Of a stretch of 29,924 bases of DNA, positions 20,785 to 28,925 are shown piece after piece. The notes below the pieces were generated by a model, which saw only the letters and a list, made by a program, of their open reading frames with translations, did no database searches and was not told the DNA's origin. Positions within the stretch are counted from its first letter, which is position 1. Each line of letters begins with the position of its first letter. A program made the position numbers and the translations under genes. Where the stretch lies: contig DISL01000077.1 in NCBI GenBank assembly GCA_002421845.1, forward strand, positions 1-29,924, written 5' to 3'. The stretch comes from Epsilonproteobacteria bacterium UBA6211. Lineage in GTDB: Bacteria; Campylobacterota; Campylobacteria; Campylobacterales; Arcobacteraceae.

Positions 20785-21148
20785 AAAAAATGACGGGATG
20801 AATGTAATCCCTTTTATAGATGTTTTGCTTGTTCTTTTGGCGATAGTTTTTGTAATATCAAACTTTATAGCACTTGGCAAAATAGAGATTAATTTACCGC
20901 AAGCATCAAATGTAAAGCAAATTGAAGAGCTAAAACATAATATAGTTATTTCAGAAAATAGAAAATTTTATATAGATGATATAGAAATATCCAAAGAAGA
21001 ATTAAAAACAAAAATAGGGCAATTTAGCGTGGAAGATATAGTAACTATTACTTCAGACAAGCTATCTTTGTACGAAGATTTTATTTATGTTATAGATTTA
21101 TTGAAAGAATACAATATTGATAAAGTTTCTATGGTGGTCAAAAAATGA
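20771..21148 (+). CDS. exbD: ExbD, TonB-system energy-transducing subunit
   Basis: A 125-residue protein with a single N-terminal helix (about residues 14-35) containing the proton-coupling Asp in NVIPFIDVLLVLLAIVFV, followed by a periplasmic domain (EINLPQAS, ISKEELKTKI, ITSDKLSLYEDFIYVIDLLKEY). It matches ExbD/TolR. The ATG overlaps the exbB 3' end by 14 nt, and the stop overlaps the hemP ATG (ATGA), showing a fully coupled operon. Confidence 0.93.
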   Translation: MRSLKKNDGMNVIPFIDVLLVLLAIVFVISNFIALGKIEINLPQASNVKQIEELKHNIVISENRKFYIDDIEISKEELKTKIGQFSVEDIVTITSDKLSLYEDFIYVIDLLKEYNIDKVSMVVKK

Positions 21149-21294
21149 AAGCAATAGGAAATAGTAAGAATTCTACAAAAATAATAGATTCGAATCATAT
21201 TTTCAAAGGTAGTAGCGTAGTGGAAATAGTGCATAAAGGGGCTGTTTATGTGATGAGAATAACCAAAGACGGTAAGTTGATATTGACTAAGTAA
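21145..21294 (+). CDS. hemP: HemP-like small protein (49 residues)
   Basis: A 49-codon frame fused to the exbD stop by ATGA overlap. The product ends IVHKGAVYVMRITKDGKLILTK, the conserved pattern of HemP (HG-Y-LR-T--GKLILTK), with a variable N-terminal half. HemP proteins are found in heme-uptake operons, and in some beta- and alphaproteobacteria (as HmuP) they activate the heme receptor gene. Its presence suggests that the neighbouring receptor system takes up heme or that heme regulates it; neither is proved. Confidence 0.87.
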   Translation: MKAIGNSKNSTKIIDSNHIFKGSSVVEIVHKGAVYVMRITKDGKLILTK

Positions 21295-21304
21295 AGGGGA
21301 TGCA

Positions 21305-21970
21305 ATGGCAACAAAAAGATTGACTCAAAAAAGTTATTTGGTATCATTTATGATACACAGTATCGTATTTTTCGGCTATTTGTGGTTTTTAAATACAAAA
21401 ACAGATATACAAAAAGCAAGTGATACGGTATATCTAGAAATGAGTTTGAGTCAGTTTGCAGAGCCAACTCCACCGCCTCCTATCGTACAAGAAGTTACTC
21501 CTCCACCGCCGCCGGTAGTAAAACCAAAACCTATCATCAAAGATAAACCTATAATTCCTATAGAAAAAAAAGAAGAGATACAAAAGCCGGTGGAAAATAC
21601 GGTTATAAGTGAACCGGTAGTGACGCAAGAAGTAACTAAACCGGTAAAACAAGCAGAAGTCGTACCTACACCTGCACAGCAACAACAAGCATTCGTACAA
21701 ACTAATTTTACTATTATACGAGATATGGTACTAAAAAATCTTGTATATCCTAGTATGGCAAAAAGGATGGGACATACTGGAGTAGTAGAGCTTACTTTGG
21801 TAATAGATACAAACGGCAAACTTTTGAAGTATTTTGTATCAAACGGATCTGAATCAAAACTGCTTGATAAAGCAGCCTTGGAATCTGTAGCAAAAGTAGC
21901 AAGTGCAGAGTTTCCAAAACCACAAACAACATCAACAATAGTTCTTCCTGTTAGTTTTAGATTGAATTAA
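21305..21970 (+). CDS. tonB: TonB
   Basis: A 221-residue periplasm-spanning protein. An N-terminal anchor helix (about residues 10-30, with the SFMIH motif needed for ExbBD contact), a proline-rich linker with PTPPPP and TPPPPP tracts and Lys-Pro/Glu-Pro dipeptides (about 55-120), and a C-terminal domain (about 140-221: LVYPSMAKRMGHTGVVELTLVID, SVAKVASAEFPKP) that contacts the receptor TonB box. It transduces energy to outer-membrane receptors. AAGGGGA precedes the ATG. Confidence 0.94.
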   Translation: MATKRLTQKSYLVSFMIHSIVFFGYLWFLNTKTDIQKASDTVYLEMSLSQFAEPTPPPPIVQEVTPPPPPVVKPKPIIKDKPIIPIEKKEEIQKPVENTVISEPVVTQEVTKPVKQAEVVPTPAQQQQAFVQTNFTIIRDMVLKNLVYPSMAKRMGHTGVVELTLVIDTNGKLLKYFVSNGSESKLLDKAALESVAKVASAEFPKPQTTSTIVLPVSFRLN

Positions 21971-21982
21971 TCTAAAACTAAT

Positions 21983-22049
21983 TGAAAATCAATATCAAAT
22001 TAAGTTGCATTTAAGGTATATATGTGTATTATTCCAATAATCGTTATCA
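21983..22049 (+). promoter_or_regulatory. Fur-like promoter of the receptor-ABC operon
   Basis: Box 1 TGAAAATCAATATCA (21983-21997, 12/14) and box 2 CAATAATCGTTATCA (22035-22049, 11/14) are weaker than at the other promoters. The -10 TATTAT (22027-22032) again starts 29 nt after box 1, and box centres are 52 bp apart as upstream of the DUF2325 gene. The leader to the receptor ATG is about 100 nt. Confidence 0.65.
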
Positions 22050-22140
22050 ATAATATAACTTTCTAGCCAGCAAATTACTCTTTGTTCTCCGAGTCATAGT
22101 AGCCAGCCAAAACAATCATTTCAATTTTAAGGATTTAAAA

Positions 22141-24249
22141 ATGACAAAAGTTAAAGGTTTGGCTATTGCATTGTCTATTTGTTGTGCAAATGCTTTGTAT
22201 GCTAATGAAAATAGTATAAAACTAAATGAAGTTACCGTTAGTTCAACTAATATGTACGAAACAGATATAAATGATATAAGTAAGGTTGTTTCTGTAATTG
22301 GTGAAGAAGAGATTAAAACAAAGTCACCTACAAGTATTTTAGAGGTTATAAAAGATTCTCCTGGGGTAAGTTTTTCAAGAGCTGGAGGCTTGGGTGGTCA
22401 GTTATCAATGAGAGGTTTTAATAGTAATGACTTAAAAATACCATTGCTACTTAATGGGGAGAGATTAAGAGGTAGAAGTACCTTGGAATATAATACTATT
22501 GACCCATCAAGAGTTGAAAAAATAGAAATCATAAGAGGTCCTGCAGCTGCTATTTACGGTTCTGAAGCTATGGCAGGTATGGTCAACATAGTCACTAAAA
22601 AAGTAAAACCGAATTTCTCCGAAGAATTTACTATGAAACCTATAGTACAAAATGTTTCATACGATAGCGTAAACAACGGATATGGGACTAGGGTAGAGGT
22701 TGAGGGTAGCGGTCAAGGGATTGATATGTTATTGGGTGCTAGTTATAAAACAGCAGGAGATTATGATACTCCCAAAGGCAAGGCACTTAACAGTGAATAC
22801 GAAACAAAACATTTAGACGGAAGTTTGGGATATAGTTTTGATGATGATACAAGATTTGGTTTAAATTTTAAGTTATCTGATACCGAAACTCATCGTGCAG
22901 GTGGTCTAGGCAGTGCACCAGGTATGTATGCTGATTTGACTAAAAGAGTATATTTAAGTGAGCGACCTATAAAAGAGAGATATATAGGTATGACTTATGA
23001 AACAAAGCCTGATATTGAAGGTATAGCAAAAATTGATACTAGTGTGTATCGAAGAACTTTATGGACAGATGTTGTGACAACAACTTATCCAAATGCAACA
23101 TCTAAAAGAGAGGTTCATAGATATGTACAAGGTCCACTGATGTATGGTGGTAAGATTGTTGCAATTAGTGACCCTATAAAGGATACTATTTTTACAGCTG
23201 GTGCTGATTTTTATCTTCAAGAATGGGAAGGTGCAGATCAAGAGATAAAAGGAACTGGTACGGTAGCAAGTGTTGCTAGAAAAAAAGTTGAGTCTGATAG
23301 TACACAAAACAATTTTGGAACATTTCTTTTGGCAGAACATTTACCCAATGAATGGCTTATATTATCTGCAAATGTAAGATATGATTATTACAAAACAGAA
23401 AATGATGCGGATGTAATAACTATACCTGCATTGACTCAAAAAATTCAAGAAAACAAAAGTAAAACTGATGATGTTGTGACATATGCTTTTGGTACGGTTA
23501 TAAAACCAAAAGATTGGTTAAATTTTACTGCCAATTATTCTACTGCATATAGAACGCCAACAGTGAATGAAATGTTTGGATATGGTGTATATGGAACGGG
23601 GTATATATTACCAAATCCTGAAATCAAGTCTGAAAAAAGCAAAACTATAGATTTATCTGCAAGATTGATTTTTGAAGATTTATTAGCTAGTGCAACTGTG
23701 TATCAAAGTGACTATAAAGATATGATTAGTTGGGAAAATGTTAGTTATCTAGGTACAACTTCAAGACAAAGAATCAATATAGGAAAAGCTACGGTTGAAG
23801 GTTTGGAACTTGATTTAAAATATGCAATAAACAACAATTATACTTTAACTTGGAACGGTGCATTTACTAAAGGAACTGATACTACAACGGTGGATAAACC
23901 ACTCAAATATATCGCACCTTTTGTGAGTAATTTAGGTTTGAGATATGACGGAGATTTATATTATGTATCAGGTAATGTAAAATATAGTAAAGCAAAAACA
24001 AGAATAGATACTACCGTGGAGAGAGAAACTGATGGATATGTAGTTTATGATGTATATGCTGGTGTTGAGCTTAAAAAGTTTTTACCTCAGTTTGATAAAA
24101 CAACACTTAGACTCGGTATAGAAAATATTTTTGATAAAGCATATGTCGATGCAACAACTTATGAATCTATTACTTCATATCAATCTCTTTCAAACCCTTT
24201 ACTTGAGCCAGGGAGAAACTTCAAAATTTCTCTAACAACAAGGTTTTAA
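22141..24249 (+). CDS. TonB-dependent outer-membrane receptor (heme or siderophore type)
   Basis: A 702-residue receptor. Signal peptide at 1-21 (cleavage near ALYA), a TonB box-like NEVTVSS segment, a plug domain (about 40-160) with DSPGVSFSRAGGLGGQLSMRG and IEIIRGPAAAIYGSEAMAGMVNIVTKK, then a 22-stranded barrel ending in ISLTTRF, the C-terminal Phe signal. In the barrel, YRTPTVNEMF and NPEI followed by KSEKS resemble the FRAP and NPNL boxes of heme receptors, but these also occur in other receptors. It heads an operon with an ABC importer. Cargo unresolved: heme is favoured by hemP nearby; a siderophore is possible. Confidence 0.92.
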   Translation: MTKVKGLAIALSICCANALYANENSIKLNEVTVSSTNMYETDINDISKVVSVIGEEEIKTKSPTSILEVIKDSPGVSFSRAGGLGGQLSMRGFNSNDLKIPLLLNGERLRGRSTLEYNTIDPSRVEKIEIIRGPAAAIYGSEAMAGMVNIVTKKVKPNFSEEFTMKPIVQNVSYDSVNNGYGTRVEVEGSGQGIDMLLGASYKTAGDYDTPKGKALNSEYETKHLDGSLGYSFDDDTRFGLNFKLSDTETHRAGGLGSAPGMYADLTKRVYLSERPIKERYIGMTYETKPDIEGIAKIDTSVYRRTLWTDVVTTTYPNATSKREVHRYVQGPLMYGGKIVAISDPIKDTIFTAGADFYLQEWEGADQEIKGTGTVASVARKKVESDSTQNNFGTFLLAEHLPNEWLILSANVRYDYYKTENDADVITIPALTQKIQENKSKTDDVVTYAFGTVIKPKDWLNFTANYSTAYRTPTVNEMFGYGVYGTGYILPNPEIKSEKSKTIDLSARLIFEDLLASATVYQSDYKDMISWENVSYLGTTSRQRINIGKATVEGLELDLKYAINNNYTLTWNGAFTKGTDTTTVDKPLKYIAPFVSNLGLRYDGDLYYVSGNVKYSKAKTRIDTTVERETDGYVVYDVYAGVELKKFLPQFDKTTLRLGIENIFDKAYVDATTYESITSYQSLSNPLLEPGRNFKISLTTRF

Positions 24250-24251
24250 TT

Positions 24252-25301
24252 ATGTTTAAAAAAGTGATATTGATATTGATGGTTAGTGTTTCTATATTGT
24301 TTTCAAGCGATATAGAGATAAAGGGGCAAGACGGTCATACAGTCGTTTTAAAAAAAACAGCACAAAGAGCATTGATTTTCCCAATGCCTTTTGCTTCTAT
24401 GTATATTGCTATGGATAATGGCATAGAAAATATAGCAGGTGTTCATGGAAGTGCAAATAAAAATCTAAAAACTAGTTTTATGCTAAACGCTTATCCTGAT
24501 ATAAAAAACTTAAATACCGAGCTTGTTCAATCTGGCTTTACTCCAAATATTGAGCAAGTTTTAGCCCTAAAACCAGATGTGGTATTTCAGTGGGCTGATC
24601 AAGGTGAACATATCATAGAGCCTTTGAGAAAGCTAGGCATACCTGTAATTGGTGTTAAATATGGAACTCAAGAGTACTTAGAAGAGTGGATACGGATAAT
24701 GGGTCAAACAACAGGCAATAATGACAAAGCAACGCAAATTCTAAAATGGCATGAAGAAAAAAAAGCATTGCTTAATTCCTTAACTTCAAAGAAACAGTAT
24801 AAGCCCAAAATAGTATCTTTACAAACTTCTAAAGATAGGATTAAAATAGCAGGAAATGGAAGCTATGATAATTTTACTATAGAGTTAGCAGGTGGGATAA
24901 ATCCAGCAAAAAATGATATACAAAGGTTTGCAGATATTTCCAAAGAACAACTTTTGAAATATAATCCTGACATTATCATTTTGGGTACTTTTGATTCCCA
25001 TACGCCTGACGATTTTATGTCACAAGAGATATTCAAAAACTTAAACGCCGTAAAAAATAAGCAAGTGTATAAACTTCCAGTTGGTGGGTATAGATGGGGT
25101 GTTCCACATATTGAAATACCATTAACTTGGCTTTGGGTATATCAGTTGATAGATGGCAGTGAATCTATACATTTAACAAATGAGATGAAACAAACTTATA
25201 AATCACTTTACAATTACGATATTTCCGATGAAGAGATAAAGCAAATATTGAATTTGGATATTAATAAAAATACCAAAAATTATAATAAATTATTGGATTA
25301 A
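24252..25301 (+). CDS. Periplasmic iron/heme-type substrate-binding protein
   Basis: A 349-residue class III (FecB/BtuF-like) substrate-binding protein. Signal peptide at about 1-18 (ends ILFSSD). The fold blocks are recognisable: the QRALIFPMPFASMY N-lobe, EQVLALKPDVVFQW strand, the FADISKEQLLKYNPDIIIL helix-strand of the C-lobe, and the HIEIPLTWLWVYQLI segment. It lies 2 nt after the receptor stop, so they form one transcript. The binding-site residues do not tell me whether it takes heme or a ferric siderophore. Confidence 0.9.
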   Translation: MFKKVILILMVSVSILFSSDIEIKGQDGHTVVLKKTAQRALIFPMPFASMYIAMDNGIENIAGVHGSANKNLKTSFMLNAYPDIKNLNTELVQSGFTPNIEQVLALKPDVVFQWADQGEHIIEPLRKLGIPVIGVKYGTQEYLEEWIRIMGQTTGNNDKATQILKWHEEKKALLNSLTSKKQYKPKIVSLQTSKDRIKIAGNGSYDNFTIELAGGINPAKNDIQRFADISKEQLLKYNPDIIILGTFDSHTPDDFMSQEIFKNLNAVKNKQVYKLPVGGYRWGVPHIEIPLTWLWVYQLIDGSESIHLTNEMKQTYKSLYNYDISDEEIKQILNLDINKNTKNYNKLLD

Positions 25302-25303
25302 AA

Positions 25304-26329
25304 GTGGTGTCAGTAAATAGTAAAAAATTTTTGATGGGTGTTTTAATGTTTTGTACACCTATAGTTGCTATTTCTACTCTATTTTTTGGTAGATATGAGA
25401 TGGATTATGTGAGTGTATTTAAGGAATTGTATAATTCATTGTTTGTTAGAGATTATGAAAAGTCCACAGAATTAATTATCCTTGAGACTATTAGGATTCC
25501 AAGGATGATTTTAGCGATGATTGTAGGTGCAGGGTTGGCTATGAGTGGTGCTGCGTTGCAAACTATTTTCAAAAACCCACTTGTAAGTCCACAGTTTTTA
25601 GGCTTTTCAGGTGGTGCTGCTTTTGGTGGAGCATTGGCTATATTCTTTGGATTGGGTACTATTTATTTGGTATCTAGTGCATTTTTCTTTGCACTTTTGG
25701 CGATAGTATTGGTATTTGTTTTGAGCGGTGCATATAAAAAAGCCTCAATTTTAACTGTGATTTTATCAGGTATAGTAATCACTGCATTTTTTGGTGCAGC
25801 TACATCTTTGCTTACTTTTTTTGCCGACCCATACTCAAATTTACCAGCGATTGTCTTTTGGCTTATGGGGAGCATTTCAAGTGCATCGTATGAAAAGATA
25901 CTAATAGCATTTATTCCATTTTTGATAGGTGGGTATGCTTTATTTGCCGTTAGATGGAAATTAAATTTATTGGCTCTTAGTGATGAAGAAGCCAAATCTT
26001 TTGGGATTAATCCTGATTATTTACGATGGTTTGTTCTTATTAGTGTCGCATTGATAGTATCTAGTGGTGTGTCGGTTGTTGGTGAAGTTGGCTGGGTAGG
26101 ACTTGTAGTACCTTATATAGCTAGAATTTTATTTGGTTCTGATTGTAGGTATCTTATACCTGCTTCTGCATTTTTAGGGGCTATGTTTTTAGTTGTTGTA
26201 GATACAGTGGCACGAAGTATGACAACTGTTGAGATACCTATTGGGATATTGACTGCATTTATAGGCTCTCCAATATTTTTTATTTTATTAAGAAAGTATA
26301 TGAAAAAGGGCTTTGATGATAAAGATTAA
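25304..26329 (+). CDS. FecCD-family ABC permease
   Basis: A 341-residue inner-membrane permease of the FecCD/BtuC type with about ten helices. Signature segments include RIPRMILAMIVGAGLAMSGAALQTIFKNPLVSP, GGAAFGGALAIFFG and GEVGWVGLVVPYIARIL, the last holding the coupling helix contact. The start is GTG at 25304, or the GTG at 25307; the first ATG is well inside the conserved N-terminus. It begins 2 nt after the binding-protein gene and overlaps the ATPase gene by 14 nt. Confidence 0.93.
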   Translation: MVSVNSKKFLMGVLMFCTPIVAISTLFFGRYEMDYVSVFKELYNSLFVRDYEKSTELIILETIRIPRMILAMIVGAGLAMSGAALQTIFKNPLVSPQFLGFSGGAAFGGALAIFFGLGTIYLVSSAFFFALLAIVLVFVLSGAYKKASILTVILSGIVITAFFGAATSLLTFFADPYSNLPAIVFWLMGSISSASYEKILIAFIPFLIGGYALFAVRWKLNLLALSDEEAKSFGINPDYLRWFVLISVALIVSSGVSVVGEVGWVGLVVPYIARILFGSDCRYLIPASAFLGAMFLVVVDTVARSMTTVEIPIGILTAFIGSPIFFILLRKYMKKGFDDKD

Positions 26330-27050
26330 TAATTTAGGATTTTACTATAAAATAGATGAATGGCTTTTTAGGAATATAACTTTTGATATACATCAAGGTG
26401 ATATCGTGAGTATTTTGGGCCCAAACGGTAGGGGTAAAACAACTTTCTTAAAATGTTTGACAGGTATTAATAAACCAAAATTAGGAAGTGTAGTATTGAA
26501 TGGAAAAGCTGGATTTGTACCACAACTTTCTACACCGCCGTTTGGATTTAGTGTTTTGGATATTGTATTGATGGGTACTAGTAACTCCCATAGTATTTTT
26601 GAAACTATTAATGATGACAATATAGAAAATGCAAAGTATTCGCTACGAAGAGTAGGCATAGAACATTTAGCTGATAAAGATTTTGCCGATTTAAGCGGTG
26701 GACAAAAGCAAATGGCTTTAATAGCACGGGCGTTGTGTTATGGGAAAGATGTTTTGATATTGGATGAACCCTCAAGTGCATTGGATCTTGCAAATCAAAA
26801 AAAGCTTTTGGATTTGTTGAATGATATTTCAAGTGACGGTACAACCATTATTATGACTACACATTTTCCCAATCATGCACTTCGAGTTGCCCATAAAACT
26901 TTGATGTTATTTGGTGAAAGTGAATTTGTATTTGGCGATACAAAAGATGTGGTCAATGAGAACAATCTATCAAGACTTTTTAATACGCCGATTAAATGTG
27001 TTGATTATCAAATTAATGGATTGGCAGGAAGTTTTGCTATTCCACTTTAA
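26316..27050 (+). CDS. ABC transporter ATPase, FepC/BtuD type
   Basis: A 244-residue nucleotide-binding subunit. Walker A GPNGRGKTT (about residues 34-42), Q-loop FVPQLSTP, signature DLSGGQKQMALIARAL, Walker B DVLILDEPSSALD and the switch His in MTTHFP are all present, so it should be active. The Arg in the Walker A (GPNGRGKT) replaces the usual Ala/Ser and is a common variant. The ATG at 26316 is preferred over TTG at 26313; AAGGG lies upstream. It overlaps the permease by 14 nt. Confidence 0.94.
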   Translation: MIKINNLGFYYKIDEWLFRNITFDIHQGDIVSILGPNGRGKTTFLKCLTGINKPKLGSVVLNGKAGFVPQLSTPPFGFSVLDIVLMGTSNSHSIFETINDDNIENAKYSLRRVGIEHLADKDFADLSGGQKQMALIARALCYGKDVLILDEPSSALDLANQKKLLDLLNDISSDGTTIIMTTHFPNHALRVAHKTLMLFGESEFVFGDTKDVVNENNLSRLFNTPIKCVDYQINGLAGSFAIPL

Positions 27051-27065
27051 AAAGGAGACATATAA

Positions 27066-27584
27066 GTGAAAAATGTGATTAAAGTTAAAAACGGTGATGA
27101 TACTGTATCAATTAATTATGATTGTCTAAGACAATATCATCAAGATACAAATTATGCGATGTTAGCTATAACATTTAAGGGTTTGCAAGGTGCTATGAAA
27201 ATATTTCCAAAAGGTATTCCCAAACGAAAAAAAATCAAGATATTATCTGCTCATCCTGGTACTGGCGTAAGAGATGCTTTAGAATTTATTACTAGAGCGG
27301 TGACAAATAATCAGTTTACATTAGATTGTACATTGCCTTATGCAAACTACAATCCACATAAGCAAATGGGATATTATTTTGAAATATCAGATGGAAATAA
27401 TAGCGTCAAATTAACACTAAAGGAGGGGATATTGATGCCTGAGTTTTTTGAGTTTTTTGCAAAACTTCAAAATAATACAGCTACAAAAAAAGAGATAAGT
27501 AAATTTACCGATTTGAAACAATCGATAGAAAAAAAAGTGTTGAAAAAAAGTCCAGATAAAATTTTTGAATTTGAGGTGAAATAA
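27066..27584 (+). CDS. Conserved protein of the receptor-ABC operon, possibly FmdE-like
   Basis: A 172-residue soluble protein. Start is GTG at 27066 with AAAAGGAGA upstream. The core KILSAHPGTGVRDALEFITRAVTNNQF has a His-Pro-Gly-Thr turn and following helix that resembles FmdE-family proteins, and LDCTLPYANYNPHKQMGYYFEI and KEGILMPEFFEFF could be later elements; the similarity is weak. FmdE-like proteins are often found beside iron and other metal ABC importers. It lies 15 nt after the ATPase and directly adjacent to the next gene, so it is part of the operon. Function unknown. Confidence 0.6.
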   Translation: MKNVIKVKNGDDTVSINYDCLRQYHQDTNYAMLAITFKGLQGAMKIFPKGIPKRKKIKILSAHPGTGVRDALEFITRAVTNNQFTLDCTLPYANYNPHKQMGYYFEISDGNNSVKLTLKEGILMPEFFEFFAKLQNNTATKKEISKFTDLKQSIEKKVLKKSPDKIFEFEVK

Positions 27585-28190
27585 ATGGAAAAATTTATAT
27601 TGTATATTACAAGTAAGGGTGGTTGTTCTGGAGGATTGTTGGGGCATAGTGAAACAACATCTTATATAGAGCCTGTTGGTATTTATGATTTTAGTGGTGA
27701 AGAGCTTAAAAACTATGATGTTTTTTTGATTGGAACTGATGTTGATCAAAGAATGTTACTAGAAAAAAAGAGATATTTAGATGAGTTTTTAGCTAACGGT
27801 AAAACTATAGTTTTCTGTGGTGCTTTGGCGTATCCATTTTTGGATGATGTAGGGCAATTTGTAAAAATGACTTATACTAGCTATAAAGACTATGAAATAA
27901 ATCCTGTATCGGAACATCCTATATGGGAGGGAGTTAAGCCAAAAGATATGATGTATAGAAAAGGGGTGGCAGGATTTTATTCAAGAGGATATAACCCACC
28001 TCCACAAAATGCAAAAATAATCAATACTCTAGGAAGCGGTAAACATCCTATAGATTATGAATATACTACAAAAGACGGTGGTAGAGTTCTTGTTCATTGC
28101 GGTAATAACCTATGGCTTTTTATAAATGACGCAACAACTGCTTCAAAAATGGGAACTAATTTAATACAATGGTTAAAGGATACAAAATGA
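27585..28190 (+). CDS. Class I glutamine amidotransferase-like (ThuA-like) protein, operon copy 1
   Basis: A 201-residue soluble protein with a flavodoxin-like alternation of strands and helices: LYITSKGG, VFLIGTDVDQ, TIVFCGALAYPFL, and the late segment VLVHCGNNLWLFIND. The central strand-turn FCGALAYP and the SEHPIWEGV motif are like those of GATase1/ThuA-type domains, though a complete Cys-His-Glu triad is not evident. It is 0 nt from the previous gene and overlaps the next by 4 nt. It resembles the following gene in plan: both have a mid-protein HP(I/F)(W/F)E and an operon-end position. Substrate unknown. Confidence 0.65.
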   Translation: MEKFILYITSKGGCSGGLLGHSETTSYIEPVGIYDFSGEELKNYDVFLIGTDVDQRMLLEKKRYLDEFLANGKTIVFCGALAYPFLDDVGQFVKMTYTSYKDYEINPVSEHPIWEGVKPKDMMYRKGVAGFYSRGYNPPPQNAKIINTLGSGKHPIDYEYTTKDGGRVLVHCGNNLWLFINDATTASKMGTNLIQWLKDTK

Positions 28191-28798
28191 GTAGTAAAAA
28201 AATTGCTTTAATAGAAAGTGGTACATATTATCACTATTTTGCGATGAATGATGAAAGATTTGTAAAAGAGTTTGATGAAGTTATATATGCTCCAAATTTG
28301 GCTACAACATCTTTAGAGAGGTTTGATGTTGTAATAGTAGCCGATAGAAATCACCTAAAATTTTTGATTGAAAATAAAAATAAACTAAGTGATTTTGCAA
28401 AAAACGGTGGTACTTTGTGTGTACTTGGTGAAAATAGTGTAGAAAGATGGATTGAAGGGATTAATTATGTCCCGACAGATACAAACTTTTGGTGGTGGTT
28501 AGACCCAAATGACGACATAGGGTACAAACAACCTGATATAACCCATCCGTTTTTTGAGAATATGAAATTTCAAGAGTGCAAATGGCATTATCACGGTGTT
28601 TATGACCCTTCAAAAAATGCTGTAAGAATTATTGAAAGACTTGAAGAAAACGGTGGAGGAGCTATTTTGTACGAAGAAAGTTTCGGCAAAGGTAAACTTA
28701 TAGTAACTACACTAGACCCATTTTTTCATACAGGAAGCAATTTTATGCCAAATGCAGGGAAGTTTCTTGCCGGGATTTTAGCTTGGGTTAAAAAGTAA
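28187..28798 (+). CDS. Class I glutamine amidotransferase-like (ThuA-like) protein, operon copy 2
   Basis: A 203-residue soluble protein related in plan to the preceding one. Blocks are MSSKKIALIESGTYYHYFA, FDVVIVADRN, GTLCVLGENSVERW, DITHPFFENM, and the C-terminal GKGKLIVTTLDPFFHTGSNF, which resembles ThuA/GATase1-type sheets. The ATG at 28187 overlaps the upstream stop (ATGA) with AAAGGA before it; an earlier in-frame start at 28169 would add six residues inside the upstream gene. It is the last gene of the receptor operon. The pair probably arose by duplication and divergence; role unknown. Confidence 0.65.
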   Translation: MSSKKIALIESGTYYHYFAMNDERFVKEFDEVIYAPNLATTSLERFDVVIVADRNHLKFLIENKNKLSDFAKNGGTLCVLGENSVERWIEGINYVPTDTNFWWWLDPNDDIGYKQPDITHPFFENMKFQECKWHYHGVYDPSKNAVRIIERLEENGGGAILYEESFGKGKLIVTTLDPFFHTGSNFMPNAGKFLAGILAWVKK

Positions 28799-28812
28799 AA
28801 GTAGTATATTAA

Positions 28813-28835
28813 TGATAGCACCTTGTGTGCTATCA
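28813..28835. terminator. Hairpin after the receptor-ABC operon
   Basis: TGATAGCAC (28813-28821) and GTGCTATCA (28827-28835) form a perfect 9-bp stem with a CTTGT loop. It lies 14 nt after the last stop codon. There is no T-tract to the right, so it might be a stability hairpin or weak terminator. The rest of 28799-28925 shows nothing else definite. Confidence 0.5.
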
Positions 28836-28925
28836 CTGCGAATTAATACAATTAAAAAGAAATCAGCTAATATTATCCACGGTTTTAATATAATAAGATA
28901 AATATATTAATCAGGAGACCATAGT

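Noticed and set aside
21434..21819. Antisense frames across tonB
   Set aside because: They arise from the Pro/Lys-rich repeats of tonB; composition is extreme (Gly or Tyr/Arg runs) and no start signals are evident.
28813..28835. Inverted repeat before the tyrosine recombinase as a dif or att site
   Set aside because: The 9-bp arms and 5-nt centre do not match known Xer sites that I can recall, and it is well placed to be an operon-end hairpin.
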